Notes: generated by a model not told the origin, from the letters alone. A stretch of 64,000 bases of DNA from Methylobacterium haplocladii (GCF_007992175.1 NZ_BJZT01000025.1:56781-120780); one strand, 5' to 3'; positions 1 through 9,329 are shown, counted from the stretch's first letter. Translations and numbers: made by a program.

Positions 1-861
1 CACCATTACGAGGACCTGAAGGTCTACGAGAACGTCGCGCAATGCGCGGGCGGCGCGGCCTCCACCACCGGCTTCTGGGACGGCCCGCCCACCGTGTCGG
101 CCGCCGCCCTCGGCGATTCCAACACCGGCATGCACCTCGCCATCGGCATCCTCACGGCGCTGCGCCACAAGGACAAGACCGGCCGGGGCCAGAAGGTCGC
201 CGTCTCGATGCAGGACGCGGTGATCAACCTCTGCCGCGTGAAGCTCCGCGACCAGCAGCGCCTCGACGCCATCGGCTACCTGGAGGAATACCCGCAATAT
301 CCGCACGGCGAGTTCACGGACGTGGTGCCGCGCGGCGGCAATGCGGGCGGCGGCGGCCAGCCGGGCTGGGTGCTGAAGTGCAAGGGCTGGGAGACCGACC
401 CGAACGCCTACATCTACTTCACGATCCAGGGCCATGCCTGGGCCCCGATCTGCAAGGCGCTCGGCAAGGAGGAATGGATCGACGATCCGGCCTACAACAC
501 CGCCCGTGCCCGCCAGGACAAGATCATGGACATCTTCGGCACGATCGAAGCGTGGCTCGCCGACAAGACCAAGTTCGAGGCCGTCGACATCCTGCGCAAG
601 TTCGACATCCCGTGCTCGCCGGTGCTGTCGATGAAGGAAATCTCGGTCGACAAGTCCCTGCGCGAGAGCGGCACCATCACCGAGGTGCAGCACCCCAAGC
701 TCGGTTCGTACCTGACCGTCGGAAGCCCGATCAAATTCTCGGACCTCCAGGTCGACATCAAGGCCTCGCCGCTGCTCGGCGAGCACACCAACGAGGTCCT
801 GGCCGGCCTCGGCTACAACCAGCAGCAGATCGCCGAGCTCCACGACGCCAAGGCGGTCTGA
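1..861 (+). CDS. frc: Formyl-CoA:oxalate CoA-transferase, 3' part (cut by window edge)
   Basis: Cytoplasmic class III CoA-transferase that moves CoA from formyl-CoA to oxalate, feeding oxalyl-CoA decarboxylase. The reading frame is open from base 1, so the N-terminal part lies outside the window; 286 residues are visible. Seen: [12 protein letters not shown], the segment that carries the catalytic Asp in this family, and the flexible glycine loop as GGGGQPGW. The sequence closely follows what I remember of the Oxalobacter enzyme through to the end ([11 protein letters not shown]). It ends at TGA 859-861. A second copy lies on the other strand at 12332-13612. The oxalate transporters and decarboxylase nearby support the assignment. 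Confidence 0.93.
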   Translation, partial: HHYEDLKVYENVAQCAGGAASTTGFWDGPPTVSAAALGDSNTGMHLAIGILTALRHKDKTGRGQKVAVSMQDAVINLCRVKLRDQQRLDAIGYLEEYPQYPHGEFTDVVPRGGNAGGGGQPGWVLKCKGWETDPNAYIYFTIQGHAWAPICKALGKEEWIDDPAYNTARARQDKIMDIFGTIEAWLADKTKFEAVDILRKFDIPCSPVLSMKEISVDKSLRESGTITEVQHPKLGSYLTVGSPIKFSDLQVDIKASPLLGEHTNEVLAGLGYNQQQIAELHDAKAV

Positions 862-1038
862 GAGCTTTCCGGTCGACCGGATCAGATGGCGCATCGCTTC
901 CCCTCCCCGTCGCGGGGAGGGGTCGGGGACGGCGGTGGTCGAGGACGGTGCGCCGTGGTGCCGTCCGCACCACCGCCAACGCCTTCCCCGCAAGGACCGT
1001 GGGCCGGGCGGATCCGAATCGAAGCCGTCGTCTTCCGT

Positions 1039-1079
1039 CGTCCTACCCACCACCTCACCCTGAGGTGGTGGGTAGGACG
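1039..1079. terminator. 19-bp perfect inverted repeat between frc and HPP gene
   Basis: Bases 1039-1057 and 1061-1079 are perfect reverse complements with a 3-nt CCC loop. No T-run follows, so it is not a textbook intrinsic terminator. It lies 178 bp after the frc stop and could be a transcription end or a member of a palindromic repeat family. The rest of the 862-1234 gap has a small CCTCCCC...GGGGAGG hairpin near 901-923 and no gene I can support. Confidence 0.5.
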
Positions 1080-1234
1080 CGGACAGGATCCGTAAAGGCC
1101 GCACCGGCGGTGACGCGCCGCCGAACCGCTCTTGCGACGATTCCGGGCCGATCCCTCGGTCCGGCTTTTCTTATTCGGGAGCCGGAGGCGGCGGCCTTTG
1201 GCTCGTCGCCCCGATCCCGTCAGCGCCGAGGCCC

Positions 1235-2431
1235 GTGCCGATGCTGAGCCCGCTCCTGCGCCGGTTCGTTCCGGAACTCCTCGCCGTCAGCCCACGGGAG
1301 CGCGTCCGCTCGGCCTGCGGCGCAGTGGTCGGAATCCTCGTCACCGGATTGGTCGCGCGGAGCGCCGTCGGATCGGAGGCCGCTCTGCCGGCCCTGATCG
1401 CGCCGATGGGCGCCTCGGCCGTCCTGCTCTTCGCCGTGCCGTCGAGTCCCCTGGCGCAGCCCTGGTCGATCCTCGGCGGCAACCTGGTGGCGGCGCTCGT
1501 CGGCGTCACGGTGGCCGCGAGCATCGCGGACCCGGTTCTGGCCGCTTCCGTCGCGGCGGGACTCGCCATCGCGCTGATGATGCTGCTCGGCTGCCTGCAT
1601 CCGCCGAGCGGCGCCGTCGCGCTGACCGCCGTGCTCGGAGGCCCGGCGATCCGCGATCTCGGCTACGGCTTCGTGATCTGGCCGGTCGGCCTGAACTCGG
1701 CCCTGCTGCTTCTCTGCGCCCTGCTGTTCAACAACCTGACGGGGCGCTCATACCCGCATGTGGCGCCGGGCCGGCCGGCGCGCGGCAGCGATCCGGTCCC
1801 GGCCTCGGGCAGCGGACTCACCGCCGCCGATCTCGATGCGGCGCTCCGGGACGTCGACGAGATCCTCGACATCGGCCGCGGCGACCTCCAGGCGATCCTG
1901 CGCCGGGCGCAGATCCATGCGTCGCTGCGCCTCTCGGGCCAGACGACCTGCGCCGCGCTGCTGTCGCGGGAGGTGCGCGCCATCGCGCCGGAGACGCCCC
2001 TGCGCGAGGCCCTCGAGATGCTGCGCGGCCACCGCGTCACCATGCTGCCGGTCACCGACGAGGGCGCGCGGGTGCTCGGCGTCGTCACCCAGAGCGATCT
2101 CATCGACAAGACGGTCTGGGACCGGCGCGGACCGCGCCTCGGCCTCGGCCGCCGGCTCCGGCTGACGCGCGACCGGGGCCGCGCGCCGCACGGCACGGTC
2201 GCCGACGTCATGACCACGGACATCACGACGCTGCACCCGGACACGGTGGCGGGCGAGGCCGCCCTGCTGATGACCCAGGCCGGCCTCCACCATGCGCCGG
2301 TGACGGACGGGGACGGGCGGCTGGTCGGGGTCGTCGCCCAGACCGATCTCGTCGGCGCCATGCTCGCCGACATGGCGAGCCGCGGCGTCGAGAGCCCGGC
2401 TGTGCGCCGAGCGACGGCCGCCGTGTCCTGA
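1235..2431 (+). CDS. HPP family membrane protein with C-terminal CBS domain pair
   Basis: 398 residues. The N-terminal ~170 residues are four hydrophobic segments of the HPP family, with the signature LHPPSGAVALTA in the loop. The C-terminal part (about residues 240-390) is two CBS domains, recognisable from VTMLPVTDEGARVLGVVTQ and HHAPVTDGDGRLVGVVAQ. HPP proteins are integral membrane proteins; a plant member carries nitrite and many bacterial ones end in CBS domains that may sense adenylates. The true substrate is unknown. The start is GTG at 1235 or ATG at 1241; neither has a strong ribosome site. It faces the esterase gene tail to tail with a 4-bp gap. Confidence 0.85.
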   Translation: MPMLSPLLRRFVPELLAVSPRERVRSACGAVVGILVTGLVARSAVGSEAALPALIAPMGASAVLLFAVPSSPLAQPWSILGGNLVAALVGVTVAASIADPVLAASVAAGLAIALMMLLGCLHPPSGAVALTAVLGGPAIRDLGYGFVIWPVGLNSALLLLCALLFNNLTGRSYPHVAPGRPARGSDPVPASGSGLTAADLDAALRDVDEILDIGRGDLQAILRRAQIHASLRLSGQTTCAALLSREVRAIAPETPLREALEMLRGHRVTMLPVTDEGARVLGVVTQSDLIDKTVWDRRGPRLGLGRRLRLTRDRGRAPHGTVADVMTTDITTLHPDTVAGEAALLMTQAGLHHAPVTDGDGRLVGVVAQTDLVGAMLADMASRGVESPAVRRATAAVS

Positions 2432-2435
2432 TCGG

Positions 2436-3131
2436 TCAGTCGGCGGCCGGATACTCTCGGAAGAAGAAGTCGACCGCCTGCCGCACGACGGCCGGGTCGT
2501 AGGCGTGCGGCCCGTCATATTCGACGTAGGTCAGGTCGTAGCCGGCCTCGGTCAGCAGCCGGGCATGCACGCGGGCGCTGCGGTCGATCGGGATCTGCTC
2601 GTCGCGCGTGCCGTGCGAGAGGAACACCCGCGGCGCGCCGGCCTGGGCCTGGACGGACAGGAACCCGGCCGAGGACACGATGACGTGGCTGACGATGTCG
2701 CCGTTGGTGAGGCCGACGGACATCGCGTAGCTGCCGCCGTCGGAATGCCCGGCGAAGGCGAGCCGGCCGGGATCGAGCAGGAAGTGCGCGGCGACCGCGG
2801 CCAGCGTCAGGTCCAGCCGCTCGCGGTCGGGGCCGTTGCCGGCGATCACGAGATCCCAGGTCGGATGCAGCGATTGCGGCGCCAGCAGCAGGAAGCCGCG
2901 CGCCTCCGCATGGGTCTCCAGCATCGGCAGGATCTTTTGGGCGCTGCCGCCGCCGCCATGGAACAGCACCACCAGCGGCACCGGCCGGCGCGGACGAATC
3001 GCCTGCGGCACGAACAGCACCGCGTCGCGCTCCGCAAACAACCCGAGCTCGTGGCGACCCGGGGGGAGGGGGGCTTCGGTCGGCAACCGGTGGAGGAAGC
3101 TCAACCGGCCCGCGAGGTGGGGGTCGATCAT
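2436..3131 (-). CDS. Alpha/beta hydrolase, carboxylesterase/PHB-depolymerase-like
   Basis: 231 residues. The nucleophile elbow is FAGHSDGGSYAMS (Ser of GHSDGG). An oxyanion-type LFHGGGGS segment is present near residue 55, and the acid and base are probably in RDEQIPIDRS and YDGPHAYDP near the C terminus. This is the layout of small phospholipase/carboxylesterase-type hydrolases that also score as polyhydroxybutyrate depolymerases. No signal peptide is seen, so it is probably cytoplasmic. The substrate cannot be read from sequence. ATG at 3131 is the first start in frame. No operon partner. Confidence 0.75.
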   Translation of the reverse strand: MIDPHLAGRLSFLHRLPTEAPLPPGRHELGLFAERDAVLFVPQAIRPRRPVPLVVLFHGGGGSAQKILPMLETHAEARGFLLLAPQSLHPTWDLVIAGNGPDRERLDLTLAAVAAHFLLDPGRLAFAGHSDGGSYAMSVGLTNGDIVSHVIVSSAGFLSVQAQAGAPRVFLSHGTRDEQIPIDRSARVHARLLTEAGYDLTYVEYDGPHAYDPAVVRQAVDFFFREYPAAD

Positions 3132-3174
3132 GGCGTCACCTTCGGGAGCGTTCGACGGGAAGATCCCACCCAGT

Positions 3175-3283
3175 CCCTCATCCTGAGGTGCCGGAGCGCA
3201 GCGGAGGCCTAGAAGAACCTCCAGATGTCGCCGAGCGATCTGGAGGACCCTTCGTGGCCGCTTCGCGGCGCCTTAGGATGAGG
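3175..3283. repeat. Palindromic intergenic repeat with CCTCATCC...GGATGAGG ends
   Basis: The ends CCTCATCCTGAGG and CCTTAGGATGAGG form an inverted pair around a ~80-bp core with its own small hairpins (CTCCAGAT...ATCTGGAG, GCCGCTTCGCGGC). This is typical of dispersed RPE/REP-like elements in Rhizobiales. Only one copy is seen here. Confidence 0.55.
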
Positions 3284-3355
3284 TTGGGGATGGGACGAGA
3301 AGAGCAACCGGTCGGTCCGCACCGTTTCCAGCAGATCCGTTCGGATCGTGCGCAT

Positions 3356-3550
3356 CCCCTCGCCCCGCACGCGGGGAGAGGGCCGCGACGACCTTGTCGT
3401 CGGCGCGGCGAGGCGGCAGCCGAAGGTGAGGGGGCCTCATCGGAAGAGCCACTTCCGGTGAGGCCCCCTCACCGCCGCTTCGGCTTCGCCTCCGCTTCCT
3501 TCATGGACGACGAGGTCCATGAAGGCCTCTCCCCGCGCGCGGGGAGAGGG
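3356..3550. repeat. Nested-palindrome repeat family B, copy 1
   Basis: About 195 bp bounded by CCCCGC-N-GCGGGGAGAGG hairpins, with internal GAGGGGGC...GCCCCCTC and a TTCATGGACGACGAGGTCCATGAAG hairpin. It closely matches the 17030-17223 copy, and related copies lie at 11453-11640 and 14719-14815. It lies directly after the 3' end of oxc. Confidence 0.7.
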
Positions 3551-3589
3551 GGGATGCGCGACACCGAAGCGATCAGGTCGGAATCCGCT

Positions 3590-5353
3590 TCACTTCTTCT
3601 TCTTGACCACGCTCTGCGGGTTGAGGCTGCCGATGTTGCCGCTCTCGCTGCCGGCGGCCGGGTCGATCGCCGCGTTGATGAGGGTAGGCTTTCCGGAGTC
3701 CATCGCCGCGTCCACCGCGCGCTTCAGCTCGTCCGGCGTCGTGACATGGGCGCCGACGCCGCCGAAGGCCTCCATCATGCGGTCGTAGCGAGCCTCCGGC
3801 ACGAAGACCGTGGTGGCCGGATCGCGTCCGGTCGGGTCGGTGTCGGTGCCGCGGTAGATGCCGTTGTTGTTGAACACCACGATGCAGACCGGCAGGTTGT
3901 ACCGGCAGATGGTCTCGACCTCCATGCCGGAGAACCCGAAGGCGCTGTCGCCCTCGACGCACAGGACCGGCTTGCCGGTCTCGACGGCGGCGGCGACGGC
4001 GAAGCCCATGCCGATGCCCATGATGCCCCAGGTGCCGACGTCCAGGCGCTTGCGCGGCTGGTACATGTCGATGATCCCGCGGGCGAGATCGAGGGTGTTG
4101 GCGCCCTCGTTGACGAGGATGGCGTCGGGCCGCTCCTTGATCACGGTGCGCAGCGCCCCGAGGGCCGAGTGGAAGTCCATCGGCGCCGTGTTCTTCATGA
4201 GCTTCGGCGCCATCTTGGCGACGTTGGCCTCACGCTTCGATCGCAGCGTCTCGATCCAGTCGGCCGGGGCGGTCTTCCAGCCCTGGCCCATGCCTTCGAG
4301 GAGCGCGGCGAGGCAGGAGCCGATATCGCCGACCACCGGCGCGACGATCTCGACGTTCGAGTCCATCTCGCGCGGTTCGATGTCGATCTGGATGAAGCGC
4401 TTGGAGCCGGGCGCGCCCCAGGTCTTGCCCTTGCCGTGCGAGAGCAGCCAGTTGAGGCGGGCGCCGACGAGGAGGACGACGTCCGAATCCTTCAGGGCGG
4501 TGGAACGCGCGGCACCGGCCGAGAGCGGATGCGTGTCCGGCAGCAGGCCCTTGGCCATGCTCATCGGCACGTAGGGGATGCCGCTGGTCTCGACGAGTTC
4601 GCGCACGAGCTCGTCGGCCTGGGCGTAGGCCGCGCCCTTGCCGAGCACGATGAGGGGCCGCTTGGCGTTCTTGAGCTCTTCGAGGGCGCGGGCGATGGCC
4701 GAGGGCGCCGGGATCTGTGCGGGGGCCGCGTCGATCACCTTGACCAGCGAGGCCGCACCGGCCTCGGCATCCATCACCTGGCTGAACAGCTTGGCGGGGA
4801 GGTCGAGGTAGACGCCGCCCGGACGGCCCGAGACGGCGGCGCGGATGGCACGGGCGACGGCGATGCCGATATCGGCCGCGTGCAGCACGCGGAAGGCGGC
4901 CTTGCAGAGCGGCTTGGCGATGGCGAGCTGGTCCATCTCCTCGTAGTCGCCCTGCTGCAGGTCGACGATCTCGCGCTCGGAGGAGCCCGAGATCAGGATC
5001 ATCGGGAAGCAGTTGGTGGTGGCGTTGGCGAGCGCCGTCAGGCCGTTGAGGAAGCCGGGCGCCGACACGGTCAGGCAGATGCCCGGTGCCTTGGTGAGGA
5101 AGCCCGCGATGGCGGCGGCGTTGCCGGCATGCTGCTCGTGGCGGAAGGAGATGACGCGCATGCCCTCGGCCTGGGCCATCCGGCCGAGATCGGTGATCGG
5201 GATGCCGGGCACGCCGTAGATCGTCTTGATGCCGTTGAGCTTCAGCGCGTCGATGACGAGGTGGAAGCCGTCCGTCAGCTCCATAGGAGCGTCGGCTTCG
5301 GCGGTGCTGACGTCGGCCGTCGACGTATCGATGAGCTTTGCGACTGCGGACAT
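3590..5353 (-). CDS. oxc: Oxalyl-CoA decarboxylase
   Basis: 587 residues, slightly longer than the Oxalobacter enzyme because of an N-terminal extension. ThDP-dependent enzyme that converts oxalyl-CoA to formyl-CoA and CO2 in the cytoplasm; formyl-CoA then returns to Frc. Seen: [11 protein letters not shown] and SFRHEQHAG with the cofactor-activating Glu (Glu73 by my count), the central domain, and the C-terminal ThDP/Mg motif [11 protein letters not shown]...VVFNNNGIY. The protein ends in KKKK. The open frame runs to 5461, but ATG 5353 is chosen because GGGAGG lies 6-11 bases upstream and the protein begins like the family there. A GGTAT-N5-ATACC operator lies ~97 bp upstream at 5450-5468. 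Confidence 0.95.
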   Translation of the reverse strand: MSAVAKLIDTSTADVSTAEADAPMELTDGFHLVIDALKLNGIKTIYGVPGIPITDLGRMAQAEGMRVISFRHEQHAGNAAAIAGFLTKAPGICLTVSAPGFLNGLTALANATTNCFPMILISGSSEREIVDLQQGDYEEMDQLAIAKPLCKAAFRVLHAADIGIAVARAIRAAVSGRPGGVYLDLPAKLFSQVMDAEAGAASLVKVIDAAPAQIPAPSAIARALEELKNAKRPLIVLGKGAAYAQADELVRELVETSGIPYVPMSMAKGLLPDTHPLSAGAARSTALKDSDVVLLVGARLNWLLSHGKGKTWGAPGSKRFIQIDIEPREMDSNVEIVAPVVGDIGSCLAALLEGMGQGWKTAPADWIETLRSKREANVAKMAPKLMKNTAPMDFHSALGALRTVIKERPDAILVNEGANTLDLARGIIDMYQPRKRLDVGTWGIMGIGMGFAVAAAVETGKPVLCVEGDSAFGFSGMEVETICRYNLPVCIVVFNNNGIYRGTDTDPTGRDPATTVFVPEARYDRMMEAFGGVGAHVTTPDELKRAVDAAMDSGKPTLINAAIDPAAGSESGNIGSLNPQSVVKKKK

Positions 5354-5449
5354 GTCGTTCCCTCCCGTGAGATTTTGGTTGGCGCCGTCCTTGTCCGATC
5401 GGGCTCGACCGAATCGGCGGACGGGTGGGATCCGGCTGCGACCCTGATC

Positions 5450-5468
5450 TTGGTATACCAAATACCAA
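5450..5468. promoter_or_regulatory. Operator 1 of the proposed oxalate regulon (oxc)
   Basis: TTGGTAT-ACCAA-ATACCAA, a perfect 7-bp inverted repeat with a 5-bp spacer, ~97 bp upstream of the oxc start. It differs by one base from the site before frc2 (13783-13801). Probable binding site of the FCD-type GntR regulator at 13965-14648 (inference). Confidence 0.75.
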
Positions 5469-5527
5469 ATAGAGGGTCAACGAAAACGCCGGCCGGAATC
5501 GGGTCCGGCCGGCGCTGTCGAGGGAGC

Positions 5528-6856
5528 TCAGGCGAGCGTCAGGGAGTGTGTTTCGGGCTTGGCCGGCCCGGGCTCCTCGGCGAGATAGCGCCGGCGCAGG
5601 GGCTTCAGCACGAACATCGCCAGGGAGGCCGCGACGATGTTGAGGCCGATGATCAGCGCGAACACCGCCGACCAGCCATAGGCCGCCGACAGCATGCTGC
5701 CGAAGGGCACGAGGAAGGCGGCCGAGCCCTTGGCGGTGTAGAGGAGCCCGGCATTGCTCGCCGCGAATTTCGAGCCGAACGTGTCGCCGCAGGTCGCCGG
5801 GAACAGCGAGTAGATCTCGCCGAACACACCGAAATAGACCGCCGTCGCGAAGACGAAGACGTAGGGGTTGGAGCCGAGGTTGAGCAGGATGATGATCGCC
5901 GTCGCCGCGATGCTGAAGGCGATGAACATCGTGTTCTCGCGGCCGATATTGTCCGAGACCCAGCCGAAGAACGGCCGGCCGAAGCCGTCGAAGATCCGGT
6001 CCAGCGAGATCGCGAAGGTGAGGGCGGCCATCTGCAGGCCGAACAGGCTCACGGGCACGTCGGCGACCTTGAAGTCGCGGGCGATCGGCGCGATCTGCGC
6101 CGCCGCCATCAGGCCGCCCGCGGCCACCATGACGAACATGGCATACATCACCCAGAACACGGGGGTGCGCACCGCCTCCTTGGGGCTGCGGTCGATGCTG
6201 GTCTGGGGTAGGCGCAGGCTCTTGCGCTGGACCGGGCCGGCCGAGCGCGGCTTGCGCAGCAGGAACGACAGGGCGACGACGACGAGGCCCTGACCGAGGC
6301 CGAAATACAGGAATGCGTCCTGGTAGCCGCTCGTCGCGATCATCTTGGCGATCGGGACCACCGTGATGGCCGCCCCCGCGCCGAAGCCCGCGGCGGTGGC
6401 GCCGGCCGCGAGGCCGCGGCGGTGCGGGAACCACTTCAGCGCGTTGCCGACGCACGTGCCGTAGACCGACCCGGCCCCGATCCCGCCGATGACGGCCGCC
6501 GTGTAGAGCACCGGCAGCGATTCGGCATGGGCATTGAGGAACCAGGCGAGGCCGATCATCACGCCGCCGAAGCCGACCACGACGCGCGGGCCGTAGCGGT
6601 CGACGAACCAGGTCTCGATCGGCACCAGCCAGGTCTCGGTGGCGACGAAGATCGTGAAGGCGAACTGGATGGCCGCGCGGCCCCAGTGGAACTTGGCGTC
6701 GATGGGATCGACGAACAGCGTCCAGCCGTATTGGAGGTTGGCGATCATCGCCATGCAGAGCACGCCGAAGGCGAGCTGCCACCATTTGGCAGAGGGCGCA
6801 TCCTGCGGTGCGTCCCCACGTCGTGCGGCGGGGTTCGGCGCGGCCTGGCTTTCCAT
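5528..6856 (-). CDS. oxlT: MFS transporter, oxalate/formate antiporter (OxlT type), copy 1
   Basis: 442 residues, twelve predicted membrane segments, inner membrane. It closely resembles the OxlT family, which exchanges external oxalate for internal formate. Seen: LQYGWTLFVDPI in the first helix, RRGLAAGATAAGFGAGAA, DRIFDGFGRPFFGWVSDN and GLLYTAKGSAAFLVP. The Lys of YTAKG and an Arg in the DRIFDGFGR stretch are the likely counterparts of the substrate-binding Lys355 and Arg272 of Oxalobacter OxlT (assignment from memory). ATG 6856 is preferred over the upstream in-frame starts because GGGAGGAAT precedes it. Operator at 6920-6938. Separated from oxc by 170 bp. Confidence 0.87.
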   Translation of the reverse strand: MESQAAPNPAARRGDAPQDAPSAKWWQLAFGVLCMAMIANLQYGWTLFVDPIDAKFHWGRAAIQFAFTIFVATETWLVPIETWFVDRYGPRVVVGFGGVMIGLAWFLNAHAESLPVLYTAAVIGGIGAGSVYGTCVGNALKWFPHRRGLAAGATAAGFGAGAAITVVPIAKMIATSGYQDAFLYFGLGQGLVVVALSFLLRKPRSAGPVQRKSLRLPQTSIDRSPKEAVRTPVFWVMYAMFVMVAAGGLMAAAQIAPIARDFKVADVPVSLFGLQMAALTFAISLDRIFDGFGRPFFGWVSDNIGRENTMFIAFSIAATAIIILLNLGSNPYVFVFATAVYFGVFGEIYSLFPATCGDTFGSKFAASNAGLLYTAKGSAAFLVPFGSMLSAAYGWSAVFALIIGLNIVAASLAMFVLKPLRRRYLAEEPGPAKPETHSLTLA

Positions 6857-6919
6857 CCCGGATTCCTCCCGTTGCGGGTTTTCTTGATTCCGTACGCAGA
6901 CCATCAAGCACGATAATTC

Positions 6920-6938
6920 TAGGTATGCAATATACCAG
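6920..6938. promoter_or_regulatory. Operator 2 of the proposed oxalate regulon (oxlT1)
   Basis: TAGGTAT-GCAAT-ATACCAG. The GGTAT/ATACC half sites keep the 5-bp spacer of the other four sites. It lies 64 bp upstream of the chosen oxlT1 start. Confidence 0.65.
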
Positions 6939-7133
6939 GATTAAAAATGCGCGACGGACGTATGGCTTATGATCCGTGGCGTGCGGGGGCGAGGCGGATC
7001 GACCGGCCCTCCCGAGGGGGGACGAGATGCCGAAACGACGACGCGCGCCGGGCGTCTCCGCCACGGCGCGCGTCGATTTTCGCGTAGAGGGCGGCCGGTC
7101 GTTCGGACCGGCCGCCGGGGATGCCTGGGGCGG

Positions 7134-8417
7134 CTACTCCGCCGGGACGGCGTGGAGGCCGAGCGCCGGCTTCGTATAGGCGGCCCGCATCGGCTTGAGC
7201 ACGAACAGGGCCATCAGCGCGGCCAGGATGTTCAACCCGGCGGCCGCCAGGAACACCGCGTGCCAGCTTCCGGTCATCGTGGTCAGGACGCTGGAGAAGG
7301 GCACGATCAGCGCGGCCGTGCCCTTGGCCGTGTAGAGCAGGCCGGCATTGGTCGCGGCGTATTTCGAGCCGAAGGTGTCGCCGCAGGTCGCCGGGAACAG
7401 CGAGTAGATCTCGCCCCAGGCGAAGAACACGAGACCGGTGAGGATCACGAACATGAACGGGTCCTGCCCGAACACGCTCAGGAGGTAGATGCCGACGCCT
7501 TCGATGCCGAAGGAGAGGAACATCGTGTTCTCGCGGCCGATATGGTCGGAGACCCAGCCGAAGAACGGTCGGGTGACGCCGTTGAGCACCCGGTCGATCG
7601 TCGCCGCGAACGTCAGGGCCGGCAGGGTGATGCCGAGCAGGCTCACGGGGGTGTCGATGATGTGGAAGTCCTTGGCGATCGGCCCGAGCTGCGCGGTGGC
7701 CATCAGGCCGCCGGCCGCCATCATCACGAACATCGCGTACATGATCCAGAAGATCGGCGTGCGCACCATCTCGCCGGGGGTGAAGTCGCGCTTGCTCTGG
7801 CTGACCTTGGCCACCTCCGGCACGTCGCCCTTCTTCGGCGCGATCAGGAACAGCGCCAGGATCATGACGATGACGCCCTGGCCGATGCCGAAGTAGAAGA
7901 AGGCCGACTCGTAGCCGTAGTTCTTGATCATCGCCTGGATCGGCACGACGGTCAGCGCCGAACCCGCGCCGAACCCCATGGCGGTGATGCCGGCGGCGAG
8001 GCCGCGGCGATCCGGGAACCACTTCAGCGAGTTGCCGACGCAGGTGCCGTAGACGGCGCCGGCGCCCGTGCCGCCGACGGCGGCGGCGATGTAGAGCGTC
8101 GTCAGCGAATCGGCATAGGAGTTCATTACCCAGCCGACGGCGCAGAGCAGGCCGCCCACCAGCGCGACGATGCGCGGGCCGTACTTGTCGACGAACCAGC
8201 CCTCGATCGGAACGAGCCAGGTCTCGGTGACGACGAACATCGTGAAGGCGACCTGGATCGCGGCGCGATCCCAGCCGTGACGCTCCTGGATCGGGTTCAC
8301 GAAGAAGGTCCAGCCGTATTGCATGTTGGCGATCATGCACATGCAGACGACGCCGAAGACCAGTTGCAGCCATCGGCTGGCGGGTGGCGAGCTTGCTGTC
8401 ACTGATGGGGTGAGCAT
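7134..8417 (-). CDS. MFS transporter, oxalate/formate antiporter (OxlT type), copy 2
   Basis: 427 residues, a paralogue of the transporter at 5528-6856 along its whole length. Shared landmarks: MQYGWTFFVNPIQ, RRGLAAGITAMGFGAGSA, DRVLNGVTRPFFGWVSDH and GLLYTAKGTAALIVP, with the likely substrate-binding Lys (YTAKG) kept. Predicted inner-membrane protein with twelve helices. It may carry oxalate with different affinity, or a related dicarboxylate or formate. ATG 8417 has GGAGG 6 bases upstream; the open frame extends to 8621 without a better start. The only operator in the divergent region (8778-8796) is 360 bp away and nearer the plus-strand gene. Confidence 0.85.
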   Translation of the reverse strand: MLTPSVTASSPPASRWLQLVFGVVCMCMIANMQYGWTFFVNPIQERHGWDRAAIQVAFTMFVVTETWLVPIEGWFVDKYGPRIVALVGGLLCAVGWVMNSYADSLTTLYIAAAVGGTGAGAVYGTCVGNSLKWFPDRRGLAAGITAMGFGAGSALTVVPIQAMIKNYGYESAFFYFGIGQGVIVMILALFLIAPKKGDVPEVAKVSQSKRDFTPGEMVRTPIFWIMYAMFVMMAAGGLMATAQLGPIAKDFHIIDTPVSLLGITLPALTFAATIDRVLNGVTRPFFGWVSDHIGRENTMFLSFGIEGVGIYLLSVFGQDPFMFVILTGLVFFAWGEIYSLFPATCGDTFGSKYAATNAGLLYTAKGTAALIVPFSSVLTTMTGSWHAVFLAAAGLNILAALMALFVLKPMRAAYTKPALGLHAVPAE

Positions 8418-8777
8418 GGCGTTCCTCCGATAGGGGGTCTTTGGGATGCTTGGCGCTATTCGACCGGTTTGCTGATTGTTGTTCTTGCTTGCGTCTTCGC
8501 CCGGCCCGCATCGCTCGGATGTCGGCGAGCGAGAATTGGAGTCTCCTGCGCGCACGAACGCCGTGCGCGAGAAGCCGTATTGAAATGGATCTGGCGGAGC
8601 CGTCCTTCGTTCATCAAACATCTCCTTCGTCGAATCGACGAGAAGCGAAGGAAGTGTGTCTCGTCACGATCCCGGCCGGGCCGAAATCCTGCGAATGTTT
8701 CGGTCGGAGCAGGTGGATGTATGATTCCGCCTCACCGACCGACCCCGGCACCATAATTCAAAATTCAGAATTGACAA
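8418..8777. other. Divergent intergenic region, no gene seen
   Basis: About 360 bp between oxlT2 and the regulatory site for the next gene. Open frames through it have poor codon pattern and no ribosome sites. It must contain the oxlT2 promoter; I cannot place it. A TTGACA hexamer at 8771-8776 abuts the operator and fits a -35 box for the plus-strand gene. Confidence 0.4.
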
Positions 8778-8796
8778 CAGGTATGTTGTATACCAG
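8778..8796. promoter_or_regulatory. Operator 3 of the proposed oxalate regulon
   Basis: CAGGTAT-GTTGT-ATACCAG, a perfect 7-bp inverted repeat with a 5-bp spacer. It lies 56 bp before the TTG start of the CBS-like gene and directly after a TTGACA hexamer, so a bound repressor would block that promoter. Confidence 0.7.
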
Positions 8797-8851
8797 TTTG
8801 GAGACCAAGGATCGTCCCCACCAAAAGGGGACGTCCGACAGGAGGATCGCC

Positions 8852-9202
8852 TTGGACCGAGAGACCGGCCGAGCGCACGACACTGCCAGCGCAGCGCGCG
8901 TCCACCGGGACGGCGCGGTCGGCGAGGCGCGGCGGCTGTCGCGACCGGGCGCCGGAGCGCTGCTGGTCGTCGACGGTCATCCGGCGGATGCCACGGTCGT
9001 CGGGCTGTTGAGCGAGCGCGACGTTGTCCGTGCGCTCGGCGCGCACGGGCCGGACGTCTACGGCCCTTGCATCCGGGTCGTCACCGAGCAGGACTTTCCC
9101 GCGATCGACGTCGACCACATCGCCTCGATGGACGGCTTCCGGGTCGGCGCGATCCTCAGCTTCTGGGATTGCTCCGGTGCCGCAGGCGCCGCGCACGCAT
9201 GA
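8852..9202 (+). CDS. Small CBS-like domain protein in the oxalate locus
   Basis: 116 residues with a TTG start. The start is chosen because AGGAGG (8840-8845) sits at the right distance, and an ATG at 8783 would lie inside the operator. Residues ~35-75 contain LLVVDGHPADATVVGLLSER followed by DVVRALGAHG, which is the typical end of a CBS repeat (GLLSERDVVRAL). The rest of a second CBS repeat seems degenerate, ending in VGAILSFWDC. CBS modules usually bind adenosine nucleotides and regulate a partner. Placement behind an oxalate-type operator suggests a regulatory role in oxalate metabolism, but no partner can be read from sequence. Confidence 0.65.
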   Translation: MDRETGRAHDTASAARVHRDGAVGEARRLSRPGAGALLVVDGHPADATVVGLLSERDVVRALGAHGPDVYGPCIRVVTEQDFPAIDVDHIASMDGFRVGAILSFWDCSGAAGAAHA

Positions 9203-9265
9203 CCGCTTTCGGCAGACGAAGCGTTGACCTGTCCCCGCCTCCTCTGCTGAAATTCTCCTCTGATC

Positions 9266-9310
9266 GCAGATTGTCGTCGGAAGACCGCAGGACACTTTTC
9301 CGAAATCTGC
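9266..9310. repeat. 45-bp hairpin repeat C, copy 1
   Basis: GCAGATT...AATCTGC ends enclose CGGAAGACCGCAGG and ACTTTTCCG. The copy at 16305-16349 has the same length and plan with paired substitutions (GCAGGTT...AACCTGC), so the fold rather than the sequence is kept. It lies between the CBS-like gene and the 93-aa gene. Confidence 0.65.
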
Positions 9311-9329
9311 CTAGCCAGAAAGACACCCG

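Noticed and set aside
3188..7064. Long open frames antisense to oxc and oxlT1 (1007 aa plus strand, 944 aa minus strand)
   Set aside because: They are in the shadow of real genes; the high-GC third-position pattern keeps them open and the proteins are low-complexity Arg/Gly/Asp.
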